The translations under genes were made by a program, and so were the position numbers. The notes beneath the pieces were generated by a model, which did no database searches, was not told the origin of the DNA, and saw only the letters and a list, made by a program, of their open reading frames with translations. A stretch of DNA of 64,000 bases, from positions 3,596,001-3,660,000 of the forward strand of contig CM071591.1 in the NCBI GenBank assembly GCA_036429605.1, in the 5' to 3' direction. Below, piece after piece: positions 11,323 to 21,331 of this stretch. Source of the DNA: Cladobotryum mycophilum (lineage: Eukaryota > Ascomycota > Sordariomycetes > Hypocreales > Hypocreaceae). Each line of letters starts with the position of its first letter. Position 1 is the stretch's first letter.

Positions 11323-12234
11323 ATGGAACCTCAACCCCCTCAAGCTCGATCGTGTATCGATCGTTGGGAGGTTCGACATTCAATCCCTCATCCCTCATCT
11401 CGCACTTTCCCGGAATTCAGAGGTAGTTCCATCGAGGATCACCAGGTCTATAGCTATCTCAAGCAAATATGGGAAGGAAGACGTTACGAATTGAGTCGTG
11501 AGGAGCGGAGAGAGTATCTATCCCTAGTCCCCCGCGCCGTCTTCACTCCGACTACCCGCACGCTTAGCACGCATAGGATTGGTGTGGAGACACGCGCCAG
11601 GGGTCCTAGTTTGCCTCGTTTCATCGTTCTCAATGCCATGTTTGGCAGGAAGGCGTGTATGCGACACGTCTGGTGGCATTACCTAAAGATCGAGACTCCC
11701 GGCATAGAGTCTGAGTGGCCGTCTGGTCCGTTTACCATGGCGAAAGGTCCTATCATTGAAAGGTCTCCAATGCCGGCTGTTCCCAAGAAGGAGACGGATG
11801 CCATCAGAAGCAACATGGGGGCTGCAGCAAGAAAGACTACCGTCGACGAGGACACGATGGCGGATGGCTTTCCCATCCAGATACAGCGTCTTCCCTATCC
11901 ATCAGTATACTATCCACGCCCACCCAGCGTTGACCCAATTGAGCGACCCGGATGGAACTTTGATCTCGCCGTCGCTCAGGAGGCTGCTCGTAAGCACCTT
12001 GAGAACGAGGCAGCTGCCAAAGAAGAGATCGGGGCAGATGAGCTAGCCGCCCGGTATGAGGAAGACAGGCAGATTTTGGACCAGCTCGGACAGCAACTTG
12101 AGCGGATTCAAGACAAGATGAGCAATCTCTTGATTCAGTTCGTTGACCATCAGTGCAAGATGGATGTGATGAACGGTAAGAAGGCTGGAGAAGTAACCTT
12201 TCAAAGCCAGTTCTCATGGAACATGAAGATGTGA
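11323..12234 (+). CDS. hypothetical protein, 303 aa, intronless
   Basis: I do not recognise this protein. A single uninterrupted frame of 303 codons starts at ATG 11323, soon after a CT-rich leader, and has normal amino-acid composition, so it is probably real. The first half is basic with several Arg-rich patches and aromatic residues (WEVRH, RHVWWHYLKIETPG). The second half has a Pro-rich stretch with several Tyr (YPSVYYPRPP). Residues about 215-275 are Glu/Ala/Gln-rich with heptad-like spacing (LENEAAAKEEIG, LDQLGQQLERIQDKM), suggesting a coiled coil. No signal peptide or membrane segment is visible. Its neighbours give no functional hint. Confidence 0.6.
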   Translation: MEPQPPQARSCIDRWEVRHSIPHPSSRTFPEFRGSSIEDHQVYSYLKQIWEGRRYELSREERREYLSLVPRAVFTPTTRTLSTHRIGVETRARGPSLPRFIVLNAMFGRKACMRHVWWHYLKIETPGIESEWPSGPFTMAKGPIIERSPMPAVPKKETDAIRSNMGAAARKTTVDEDTMADGFPIQIQRLPYPSVYYPRPPSVDPIERPGWNFDLAVAQEAARKHLENEAAAKEEIGADELAARYEEDRQILDQLGQQLERIQDKMSNLLIQFVDHQCKMDVMNGKKAGEVTFQSQFSWNMKM

Positions 12235-14407
12235 GGGATGAAGTCGATGGAGCTTGAGTTCACGGGGAAAGATGATGAGGAGGACGACGATGATGATGAT
12301 TATGATTATCGGATGACAACATTGGGATGGCTTCTATTCGGCGGTTAATGGATGATGATATCCGGCTATGACTGGCGATTTGCTTTGAAAGGTTTGGAAG
12401 GTTTTAAAAAAGACAGGCATCCACAGGAAGGGTAGCTATGAAATACTATAATGAATCTATCTAGAAGGTTGGTGGGCATATTCATGTTGTGATGTGAAAG
12501 AGGTTTCGAAACGGATGGATGCATTCTACTGGTTCATGATCCGGCAGGTGCCCTCATCATCATCTCTGCCGACGAGGCGATAGATAAAGGAACAACAGGA
12601 AACGAAGTTGGTCCAAGTGTCGTCCGTGGTGATGTTTGTTGGTCGAAGCCTGTTGGTGACGGACGAGATGACGTCGAAGCTGTCAAAGATTGTTTGGTGC
12701 CAATTTATTATCCATGTCAGGGACGATCCGTTGATTCAGGTTTCCCAGCTCCAGCCCTGGAGATTCTAGGTGGCGGCGCCTCTGACTCTTCAGTGGCTAA
12801 ATACCCTGAAGGCTTGGGAGAAAGGCCCTGAAGCAATTGGTCTTTAGCATGGAATCCATGGATCCACGCCGAGCCATAGGTCACCTATAGGCGAGAACCC
12901 TACTACTCATAGAAATTGTATCCATGGAGTCCAATGAATCCATTGGATAGGAAAAGAGATAACTTGTAACAAACGATGAAACGAACCCCCTTTCCGAGAG
13001 AGGCGTCATTTGAATAGTAGAGAGGAACCTAATACAATCCATGTGATACGGAGTATTGGACAGACACACACAGATGGATCCCTAGAACATGCCCCCCCCC
13101 GGGCCCACCGGGCAACCCCATTTTTAGCACCCGTTGCCCCCTCTCTTCAGTGGAGGTTCTCTCCCATAGTCCCCTACCTTGGTCCCCCCTCCTTGTCTCC
13201 CTTGTTCTCTCAGAGATCCAAGTTTTCCCCTTGCTTTAGTCGTAGAATGTTCTGCCTCCATGCCCAAGTTTTGCTGCAGGGGAAAAAAAGAATAGGTACC
13301 TGAATGTCACCGTTGCAGGACAGCAAAGCTTGTACAGAGAGCACTTATCCTTTTTTTTCTCTTTTTTAATGACAGGTATCATTCATTATTTTGATGTTTC
13401 TTACAATCATCTACTATACAGGATATTCTCTGTTATTTATTATATACAGCTTTTCCTAAAATTCCTATAGCTTTCTTTCTCTCCTCTCTCCACTGTTTGC
13501 TTTGTCAGTTAGGTTGTTGGTTCCATCTTGTGCGTGCATGTGTCACTGAAAAAACGGTACCTGAACACGCCGTAGTACATACCTCCTCCCTGTCGTCTCC
13601 CCCCCCGAAAGACCCCCCAAAAGAACCCCCCAGTCAGTACCCTCGAACCTCGCCGCACCGCCACTGTCGCTTGTACCTGTTTGCCTGTCAACCTGTATGC
13701 GAGGTACATAACGCCTCCTAGTACATGTACGTAAACGTACCTACGTATGCACTGGCACTGGCACTGGCAATTGAACCGACCGCTTCCACTCTCCTCAAAC
13801 TTGTCTGGCCAGATCCAACCTTTTGACCTTCTGCAACCTTCACCGACGAGCAATTCCTTTCTTTTTTGCTGTCACACCTCCCTCTCTTTCTCTCTTGTTC
13901 TCCTACTCTCTCCCTCCTCCATCAATCATCACCATCGTCATCCACCAAAAACACCAAACATTCTCCCCCCCGCGTCCGTGTCGCTTACGCCATTTACTCT
14001 AATTGCGCCTACGTCTCTCTTCGTCCCATCAGTTTTTTTTTAAACTACCGCTACTACTATCTATCTATCCTCTGCTTCTTTTCGTCGTCCTTCCTTTACC
14101 TCGAATTTGAACTTGGATTCGGCCTCTCGACTCGGAACTCGACTCTCCCCCAAAAAGGCCGCCAACAAAACGACCCTCATAATAACAACAACAAACTAAA
14201 ACCCCGTACGACCAAGGAACCCCCCTCCCCCCCTGGTCCAACCATCAACGTCGCTGCCTATCCCCTTTTTTCTTCTCAAAAGAGTCAGGCATATCTTTTT
14301 CGACCTTAATCCATCGGGCCTTTCATTCTCCCTCCTACATACGTCACCAGTTTGACCCTCTCAACCAAATCTCTCTCTCCGAGTCCGATTCGCCGCCACC
14401 GCCCATC
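12235..14407. other. intergenic region and long leader of the Rab gene
   Basis: No convincing gene. 12235-13500 holds only short chance frames. From about 13570 the sequence becomes C/T-rich, continuing to the ATG at 14408; this looks like promoter plus a long 5' leader. A (CTGGCA)3 repeat lies at about 13749-13768. Frames at 13747-14309 are low-complexity Ser/Pro/Leu translations of this pyrimidine-rich DNA. Confidence 0.5.
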
Positions 14408-15334
14408 ATGCCGAACAATCGCAACTACGATTTCTTGGTACGATATCCCCTTCTTTTGCAAGTCATCAAGCATGTCTGTGCACTGTGATGAGAGGAACCT
14501 TTAAATATCTCCAGGCCCGAACATCTAGCTCGGTGCACACTGCCCACTCGTTCTCCCACAACTTGCTAACATCCACTCCTTCAATAGATCAAACTTCTCC
14601 TAATAGGTGACTCCGGTGTTGGAAAGTCATGCTGTCTCTTACGCTTCAGTGAAGACTCCTTCACTCCGTCCTTCATCACCACCATTGGAATCGACTTCAA
14701 GATAAGGACTATCGAGCTTGATGGAAAGCGCGTCAAGTTGCAGATCTGGGATACCGCCGGCCAGGAGCGTTTCCGCACCATCACCACCGCTTACTACCGA
14801 GGCGCCATGGGTATTCTGCTTGTATACGATGTCACCGACGAGCGATCATTCAACAGTACGTCTCACAATCCCCCCACCTTCACCGCCTCCCCCTGTAATA
14901 AAACCAAGCCCCACGTGGAGCATGTTCAACGTGTTCCGCTACAAGACTAGATTAGATTCAGGGCAACCCAACTACTCCTCTTTTTTTCCCCTTCTCCCGA
15001 TGGCTAACAAGAGTCCCCAGACATCCGCACTTGGTTCCAGAACGTAGAACAGCACGCTACCGAAGGTGTTAACAAGATCTTGATCGGCAACAAGTGCGAC
15101 TGGGAGGACAAGCGCGTCATTTCACAGGAACAGGGACAGGCTCTTGCCGACGAGCTTGGCATTCCCTTCCTCGAGGTTTCAGCCAAGAGCAACATCAACA
15201 TTGACAAGGCCTTCTATAGCCTGGCTGCCGACATTAAGAAGCGCCTCATCGACAACTCCAAGAACGACCCTACAGCACCCTCCGGTGTCAACGTTGGCGA
15301 CAAGGGCGAGGCTGGAGCCGGCAAGTGCTGCTAA
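14408..15334 (+). CDS. Rab GTPase of the Sec4/Rab8 family
   Basis: Spliced model: join(14408..14437, 14588..14855, 15021..15334), 203 aa. Sec4/Rab8 drives fusion of post-Golgi secretory vesicles at the hyphal tip through the exocyst. All G motifs are present: GDSGVGKS (residues 17-24), switch I Thr in FITTIGIDFK, WDTAGQE (64-70), GNKCDWED (guanine specificity, about residue 123) and VSAKS. The hypervariable tail ends GAGKCC, a double-Cys geranylgeranylation site. TIGIDFKIRTIELDGKRVKLQIWD and NIRTWFQNVEQHA are characteristic of the Sec4/Rab8 group rather than Ypt1. Exon 1 codes for MPNNRNYDFL. The introns are phase 0 and phase 1. The transcript probably has a long C/T-rich leader. Confidence 0.93.
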
Positions 15335-15939
15335 GATGACGACGATGATGATGACGAAGACGATGGAGTCATGCACAGGAGGGCGAGTTTTTTCTTTGAG
15401 TTGATTTGCGTGTATGCATGCATTTGGGACGGCAAAAATGTTGAAATGCGACAAAGAAGGCGGACCACCATACTCGGGGTTACGAATGCGAACCACGCCA
15501 GCAATGACGTATCAGAAACGAAACGTGTAATGTTGTTTATTACCCACCCCTACTGGCTTTTATTTCCCCCTACCTTAGAGAGAGCAAATATGGTCCGGAG
15601 TTTTGTGGTTCTTTTTTTATGATCTGGGTTTTAATACAAGCTTCTACTGCTATTGTATTCACGGCCTTTTTCGTGTAGACAGTTCCCTGGGGGAAACCGT
15701 TTCCCTTCTTTTTTTTTAATTCCTGTCTAGTGTGGAGAAAGCAATGAAGAAGAGGGGATGAGGAAGAAGAAGGGGTTTTTACAAGCTGTTGTTGTGTGCC
15801 ATCGGACAGTAAAATGGCAAAAAGAAGCAAATAAAAGGCAAAGATGGCGGGGTAGATAGCATGGGAAGCATTAGACGAAATTCGGGTAGGGAGTATAATG
15901 GAGGAGGTTTTGGGAAATGGAAAGGGGGAAAGGGTCCAG
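15335..15939. other. convergent 3' region
   Basis: 605 bp between the Rab gene stop (+) and the stop of the next gene (-). It starts with GAT/GAC repeats just after the Rab stop. No coding sequence seen; it should contain both 3' UTRs. Confidence 0.5.
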
Positions 15940-17535
15940 CTACCAGTTTATTATTGACGCATGAACTATAAATCTCCCTACTCTTGGTCGTGATGTTGTG
16001 AGGGCCCGGTTGTTCCAGCTGCGTTGGAAGCGTTTGGCCTCGGACAAGTCGGCGCAGACGAGGACGAAGCGGCCCTTGAGCTTTTCCCATGTGTCGTGAT
16101 CTTTGTACAAGAAGGAAGGTTTATTTTCCTCGGTGACCTCATCTTGCTCGCCTTGGATATCAACCTCCTCATTCTCGTCGGATGCTTCCTCGTCAGCCAG
16201 TGTAGGAGCAGGTTTGAGGTGATGGGGCATGGCGACCTGCCACCTTAACCCTCGAGTGTGTCCGTCTGTACGAATAAATTCAAAGAGATGCTTGGCCGTC
16301 AGGGTGGGTGGGTATACATCCAGAAGAAGGATGGATGGTTTCTCGCCGTAGCCCAGGGGTTCAACTATCTGAGCTAGGTTCCGAACCCATGAATGGGAGA
16401 TGGCTACGCGTTTTCGTTCGATTTGGATGGGCGAAAGAGAGGCGGGGGCGAGGGTGAAGGAGTTGACGAGGGTGATGAGTTCATCGCCACCACCGGCTGA
16501 CGTTGTTGGAGAGGGTTCCGAAGTAGAACTGCCCTCGTCAGGCAACACGGTGGTGGTATTGCTCTCCAACTTTGCAGCATCAGGGCTGATGCCCATAAGT
16601 TTTGCCTTCAAGTTCACCGGCACCGAGCTCTCCCACAGCCCCGTCGCAGACTTGAGCTTCAGGCCGCCCAGTTTGTGAAGCCTATACAGCTTATCACGAT
16701 ACGCAAGGGCCGCCTCGGAGGAGCTAAACGTGACAAAGTACTGCCCTAGGGGCTCAAAGGTTGTGCGGTGGCGCTTCTGCTGGACCTGCTTGATGACGCT
16801 GCTCCAGTCGGAGAGGTCGGTGGGGGCGATGCGGTAGAAGTCGCTGGGGTTGAGGTTGGGCGAGAGGCTGTCGATGACGAGCATAAGACGGGATTCGTTG
16901 CCCGTGGAAGGTTGGGGAGGGTTAGAGTCGTTTGGAGTGGTGAGCTGGTATCTATCGGGACTGAGGCCTAGTTTTCCTACGCCGTGTCCCAGGGGCCCGC
17001 CTCGGTTTTTTAAGCCTGGTACATTATGTTGTTGTTGTGGTTTCCTCTTCAATAGTGGCCAGACTACTGGAGTATTTTCCTTTGTCAAAGTGTTTCGTCT
17101 CTTCTCATTGTCCGCGCTCTTCTGCTCTTTCCCATCACTCTCTTTAGTCGCCTTCACTTCCTGCACTGGGTTCCTTGATCCCCTCCCTTGTTGGTTCCTT
17201 TCGTGAATTGGCCTGCTCGGCCTTTTTTCCTTCAACGGCGAATGCCTAGGTTCCTTCTTCGTCGTGGCTCTCGATTCTGATTTCGACTCCGACCTCCATC
17301 CAGGTCTCGGTCTCGGTCGATCAATTTTTAGCAATTCCCTTCGTGCTTTTGCCAACTGCGACTTGTTGGGTAGTCCATAATCATTCCCACCTCCTTCCGA
17401 GGAACTCTTTGTTTCATTTGGTTCCAGCCGTGGCAGAGAAGGTTGGAAGGGGAGCTGGGAGGATATCTGTCTCGAGCTACCGCCAATCCTGGCGAGTAGC
17501 GTGTTCGCTTGGCGGTTCCATGGTGGACGAATCAT
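15940..17535 (-). CDS. probable mitochondrial RRM-like protein, function unknown
   Basis: A single open frame of 531 aa. The N-terminus (MIRPPWNRQANTLLARIGGS) is basic and free of acidic residues, consistent with a mitochondrial presequence. Residues about 45-200 are disordered and Arg/Lys/Glu-rich. From about residue 215 there is an RRM-like fold pattern: LMLVIDSLSPNLNPSDFYRI as beta1-alpha1 and GQYFVTFSSSEAALAYRDKL as beta3-alpha2. A second alpha/beta region near the C-terminus (PSILLLDVYPPTLTAKHLFE and GRFVLVCADLSEAKRFQRSW) has a similar pattern. I cannot name the family; a role in mitochondrial RNA handling is inference from fold hints. It shares a 557-bp divergent promoter with AFG2. Confidence 0.75.
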   Translation of the reverse strand: MIRPPWNRQANTLLARIGGSSRQISSQLPFQPSLPRLEPNETKSSSEGGGNDYGLPNKSQLAKARRELLKIDRPRPRPGWRSESKSESRATTKKEPRHSPLKEKRPSRPIHERNQQGRGSRNPVQEVKATKESDGKEQKSADNEKRRNTLTKENTPVVWPLLKRKPQQQHNVPGLKNRGGPLGHGVGKLGLSPDRYQLTTPNDSNPPQPSTGNESRLMLVIDSLSPNLNPSDFYRIAPTDLSDWSSVIKQVQQKRHRTTFEPLGQYFVTFSSSEAALAYRDKLYRLHKLGGLKLKSATGLWESSVPVNLKAKLMGISPDAAKLESNTTTVLPDEGSSTSEPSPTTSAGGGDELITLVNSFTLAPASLSPIQIERKRVAISHSWVRNLAQIVEPLGYGEKPSILLLDVYPPTLTAKHLFEFIRTDGHTRGLRWQVAMPHHLKPAPTLADEEASDENEEVDIQGEQDEVTEENKPSFLYKDHDTWEKLKGRFVLVCADLSEAKRFQRSWNNRALTTSRPRVGRFIVHASIINW

Positions 17536-18092
17536 CCAGACGGTAGAGAGGGAGAGCGCATTGGGGTTGCGCTGGTGCTTGAAGATACCAAGATGTTAAA
17601 AGGTTGAGATCTCAAAGGACGAGGTTTTAGAGCGGCCGTTATTCGAGACCTACATGGGTCTGTTAGTCGGTGGATCCGTGCGCTAGACCCTTGCTTAGGG
17701 AACCGAGACCGTTGAACATGCCCTTGTAATGAATGATTCAAGAAAGACGGCTCTGGCATATTATTGTTATTACCATAAAGTGTTATTTCGATAGAAGCAG
17801 TTGGCGAAAAATATGAGATGCAGGGTTATGACGCCATTAGAAACGAAAATAAACTTTACTAAAATTTTGTATTTGTCAATGTGAGAAGGAAGGCACCGAC
17901 GACTAACTGACTCACTGACTGGCAACTTTAGCAAGAGCATCCCACGTCCACAAGTCCTTACATGTTAGTCTAAAAATTCTTTGAAAATCCAACCCATCAT
18001 GTAGATTCAACTCAACACAACCATCACTCTACACAAACAACAAACCAAGGCCGAATTGATTCCTAATTCGCCTCTCTCCATCACATCATAAG
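17536..18092. promoter_or_regulatory. divergent promoter between the RRM-like gene and AFG2
   Basis: 557 bp separate the two start codons, so both genes should be controlled from here. An AT-rich stretch at about 17758-17880 lies in the middle. No specific operator recognised. Confidence 0.5.
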
Positions 18093-20510
18093 ATGGTGGT
18101 CAAAAAGAGCATCGACGCCAAAGTGCGTCCCCTCGCAAACCCCAGCTTAGAAAGAGCCAGTCTCCTAGGTGCCGCCCGCATCTACATCAGCAAAGACTCT
18201 CTCATCTCACTCACCGGCGGCCTCGAAAACGGCCGTCTCTGCGTCGTCGAGAAGCTTCAGGTCGAAAGCGACAGCGATGCCGGCGTGGGAGACCAAACCG
18301 TCAGCAAAAAGAGGGAAGCCTCGCTCTATATTCTCCCCGAGAAGAACCTCAGCCCCAACGTCGTCATGATGACCAGGGCGTTTCAGGATGCTTCAGGATT
18401 TAAGCTGGGAGATATGGTGAGGATAGCGCTAGGCGAGCCTACGACGCCGGATGCGAACGAGGTTGTGCTTCAGGATGTTGTTGCGGCCGCTACAGGCAGC
18501 GCAGAGGCGTCGGCGGAAACGGCTGTGGAGTCTAAGCACCCGCCTTCATGGGAGTTTTCTATAAGTATATCACTTGACCGTGCAGAACAAGTCTTTCCGG
18601 GCATGGTCTTTGAGGGCATCAACATCAACAAGTTGCGTCGTACTTTCAAAGTCGTCTCTGTCAACTCCCGCTCCAACAATCTAGCTCGTTTTCGACTTGC
18701 CTCTACAACGGTCAAGATTCTCCAGCCGGGTGACGACAAAGAATCAAAAGAGGAAACCCAAGACACCAAAGTAACAGCAGGCCCCTTGATGGTTACCGGC
18801 ATTCCAGGCCTGACCTCCCAAATTAATACCCTAAACAAGTTCCTTAGGGGCTTCGGCCGTCCCTTCTGGGTCAAGAACGAACGCGAGTCCTGTGGGTTTG
18901 TCATCCACGGAGGTCATGGCACAGGCAAAACCTTTATTCTCCAACGCATTGCAGCTACAAACTGGGGCAAGGTTCACTGGATCAAGCCATCAGACAAACT
19001 ATCTTCTATCAGGGAGACGTTCAAGCTAGCTCAGGGGCAGCAGCCTAGTCTCATCTTCATCGATGGGTTAGAGGACATTCTTGCCAAGGAGCGTTCCAAC
19101 AGAGACTCTGTCATCGAGGCACTAGGAGATGAGTTGGATACTCTATCAGCTGCTGCTTCCCTAGCCGATACCTTGCCGCGAGTCGTTGTCATTGCTACAT
19201 GTCTAGATTACCTAGGCGATGTACCTGCTAAGCTTCAAAAGCGCTCCCGTTTCCGAGAGAATATTGCACTTCCCATCCCCAGAGCTCCAGAGCGCCTCGA
19301 AATCCTGCGCTTTTTCGATCCCCCTATCCAACCCGAGGACAAGGATAAGTCCCTGGCGAGCCTAGCATCAAAGACGCACGCTTATAATGGAGATGATTTA
19401 GCGAACCTAGTACTAAATGCCAAGAAGATTCTTGGAAATCGCTTGGATGAGGAAGCCATCACAACGGACTTAGCAGGGCTCGACATTCAAGGGGAAGAGA
19501 AACAGCAGCATTATCTGACAGCAGAGGATATGGAGCAGGCTCTCCGCATCACTCGACCGACAGCCATGCACGATATTAACCTCAAGCCCCCTACTATTCA
19601 CTGGCAAGACGTCGGTGGCCAAGAGAGCTTAAAGAAAGTCCTGTCCCGCATGATCAAGAACGCAAAGGTAATCATCCCCTAAGGATTGCGTGCTTATTCT
19701 TTCAACTTTGCTAACATTTATCAAGGACACCAACCCCTCCAGCCGGCACGTCCTCCGTCATCCACCCAAAGGTCTCCTCCTCTACGGCCCCCCGGTTGCT
19801 CCAAGACCCTCTCCGCCCAAGCCATGGCCACCGAATCCTCCTTCAACTTCTTCGCCGTCAAGGGTGCCGAGTTGCTCAACATGTACGTCGGTGAATCCGA
19901 ACGCGCCGTCCGCACACTCTTTGAGCGCGCCCGCGCAGCAGCTCCATCCATCATCTTCTTTGACGAAATCGACTCCATTGGTGGCAATCGCACAGGTGGG
20001 AACGGCTCTGCGTCAAGGAGTTCTGGATCGGTCAACATGCTCACCACATTACTCACCGAAATGGACGGCTTCGAGTCTCTAACGGGCGTCCTCGTCCTCG
20101 CTGCCACGAACCGTCCCGAGGCCATGGACCCGGCTCTCCTCCGCCCTGGTCGTTTTGACCAAGTGCTCTACGTCGGACCCCCCGACCTCCCCGCCCGCGC
20201 TGCCGTCTTCAACGTACACCTCCGCGGCCTGGCTCTCTCCTCGGACGTTGACATCACCGAGCTTGCACGCCTGACAGAGGGCTACTCCGGAGCCGAGATC
20301 AAAGCGATTTGCAACGAGGCCGGTCTAGCCGTGCTAGACAGGTACGACGAGGACGAGACAGGAAGCGAGAAGCTGGAGATTACCATGGCAGATTTAGCCG
20401 CCGCCGTGGAGAGGACGCCAAGAAACATAACGCAGATGATGATTTCGGGATACGAACTCTGGTCGAGACAGTTTAAACGATACGATCCCCCTAAACTAGA
20501 ATTCAAATAG
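18093..20510 (+). CDS. AFG2: AAA ATPase Afg2/Drg1, with an apparent frameshift in the D2 P-loop
   Basis: Spliced model: join(18093..19667, 19726..20510) with one base missing, giving 786 aa after correction, about the usual Afg2 length. Afg2/Drg1 is a hexameric Cdc48-like ATPase that releases Rlp24 and other shuttling factors from pre-60S ribosomes in the cytoplasm. Exon 1 carries the N-domain and D1 (Walker A GGHGTGKT; Walker B region LIFIDGLEDI, with Gly where Glu is usual). The intron has branch GCTAAC and acceptor AAG. D2 begins PPKGLLLYGPP, then the frame breaks in the C6 run 19788-19793 and resumes GCSKTLSAQAMATES. The intended Walker A is GPPGCSKT. It continues with Walker B IIFFDEIDSI, second region of homology ATNRPEAMDPALLRPGRFD, and the C-terminus. 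One extra C repairs it. Confidence 0.88.
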
Positions 20511-21331
20511 AAAGGCAATTAAGCTCGATCATGACAAAAAAAAGACACCACCAATTTCTTTCTTCATCACTCAGAAGGCAAAGGGCAAAATACAAGCACG
20601 TCAACATCATTGATATAATAAAGTCACTCCTTCATTTCCAACCTTGAAACTCATTCTCTTGGTCCGCAAAAAGTCCATATCATGTATTTCTTCTTCTTCT
20701 TCCTCTTCTCCTTCTCCCTTCTCTCTTCTCTCTTCTTTCTTCCTTCTTCCAGGTCGACGTCGCGAGACGCTGCCTGGATGTACCTGATGGTATCCCGACG
20801 TGCCCGACGATTGCCTAGGCAATACCTGACGCCCTCCTTCATATTTCGTCTTCCTTACAACGAAACAAACAATAAAGAGGGTCACTATAATGTTACAGGC
20901 GAGCCAAAAGAAATCTTGCGAGCTCGTGAATGCCTAAATCCCCTTCCGCTCAAGTTGACAAGTCAAGTCCAGCCCCTCCAACAAAAGTTCTAAGAGCAAG
21001 AATTGTCTCCCCCCCTTTTCCTTCCCCTCCCCGGTTAAAAGCTTCCTCGCGCTTTTATCAACCTCGCTTCATGATATTCCTTTTCACGGCCATCTTCTAA
21101 GTTTCCCGGGGGTAGCCCCCTTTAGAAAGAACCTAAAATGAGGTCCCCTTTGTCTTTCCCAAAAAAAAAATGATATGTTGGATGAAAATCATTAACGCCG
21201 CCCCGTCACCACCAATCCCCCTTGCCAAGAAAAAGGACCAATCCAGGGATGCCTTTACTTCCTCATACCAAGAGACAATTAAAACAAGTTACTAATGCCA
21301 TACGCCATCAATGAAAATTCGGGTTCGCCCC
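20511..21331. other. convergent 3' region
   Basis: 821 bp between the AFG2 stop (+) and the PSY2 stop (-). CT-rich around 20685-20750. No gene seen; open frames are low-complexity. Confidence 0.5.

Noticed and set aside
15940..17535. Long plus-strand frames opposite the RRM-like gene (for example 16024-17206)
   Set aside because: Antisense shadows; the minus-strand 531-codon frame has a mitochondrial-type N-terminus and RRM-like pattern.
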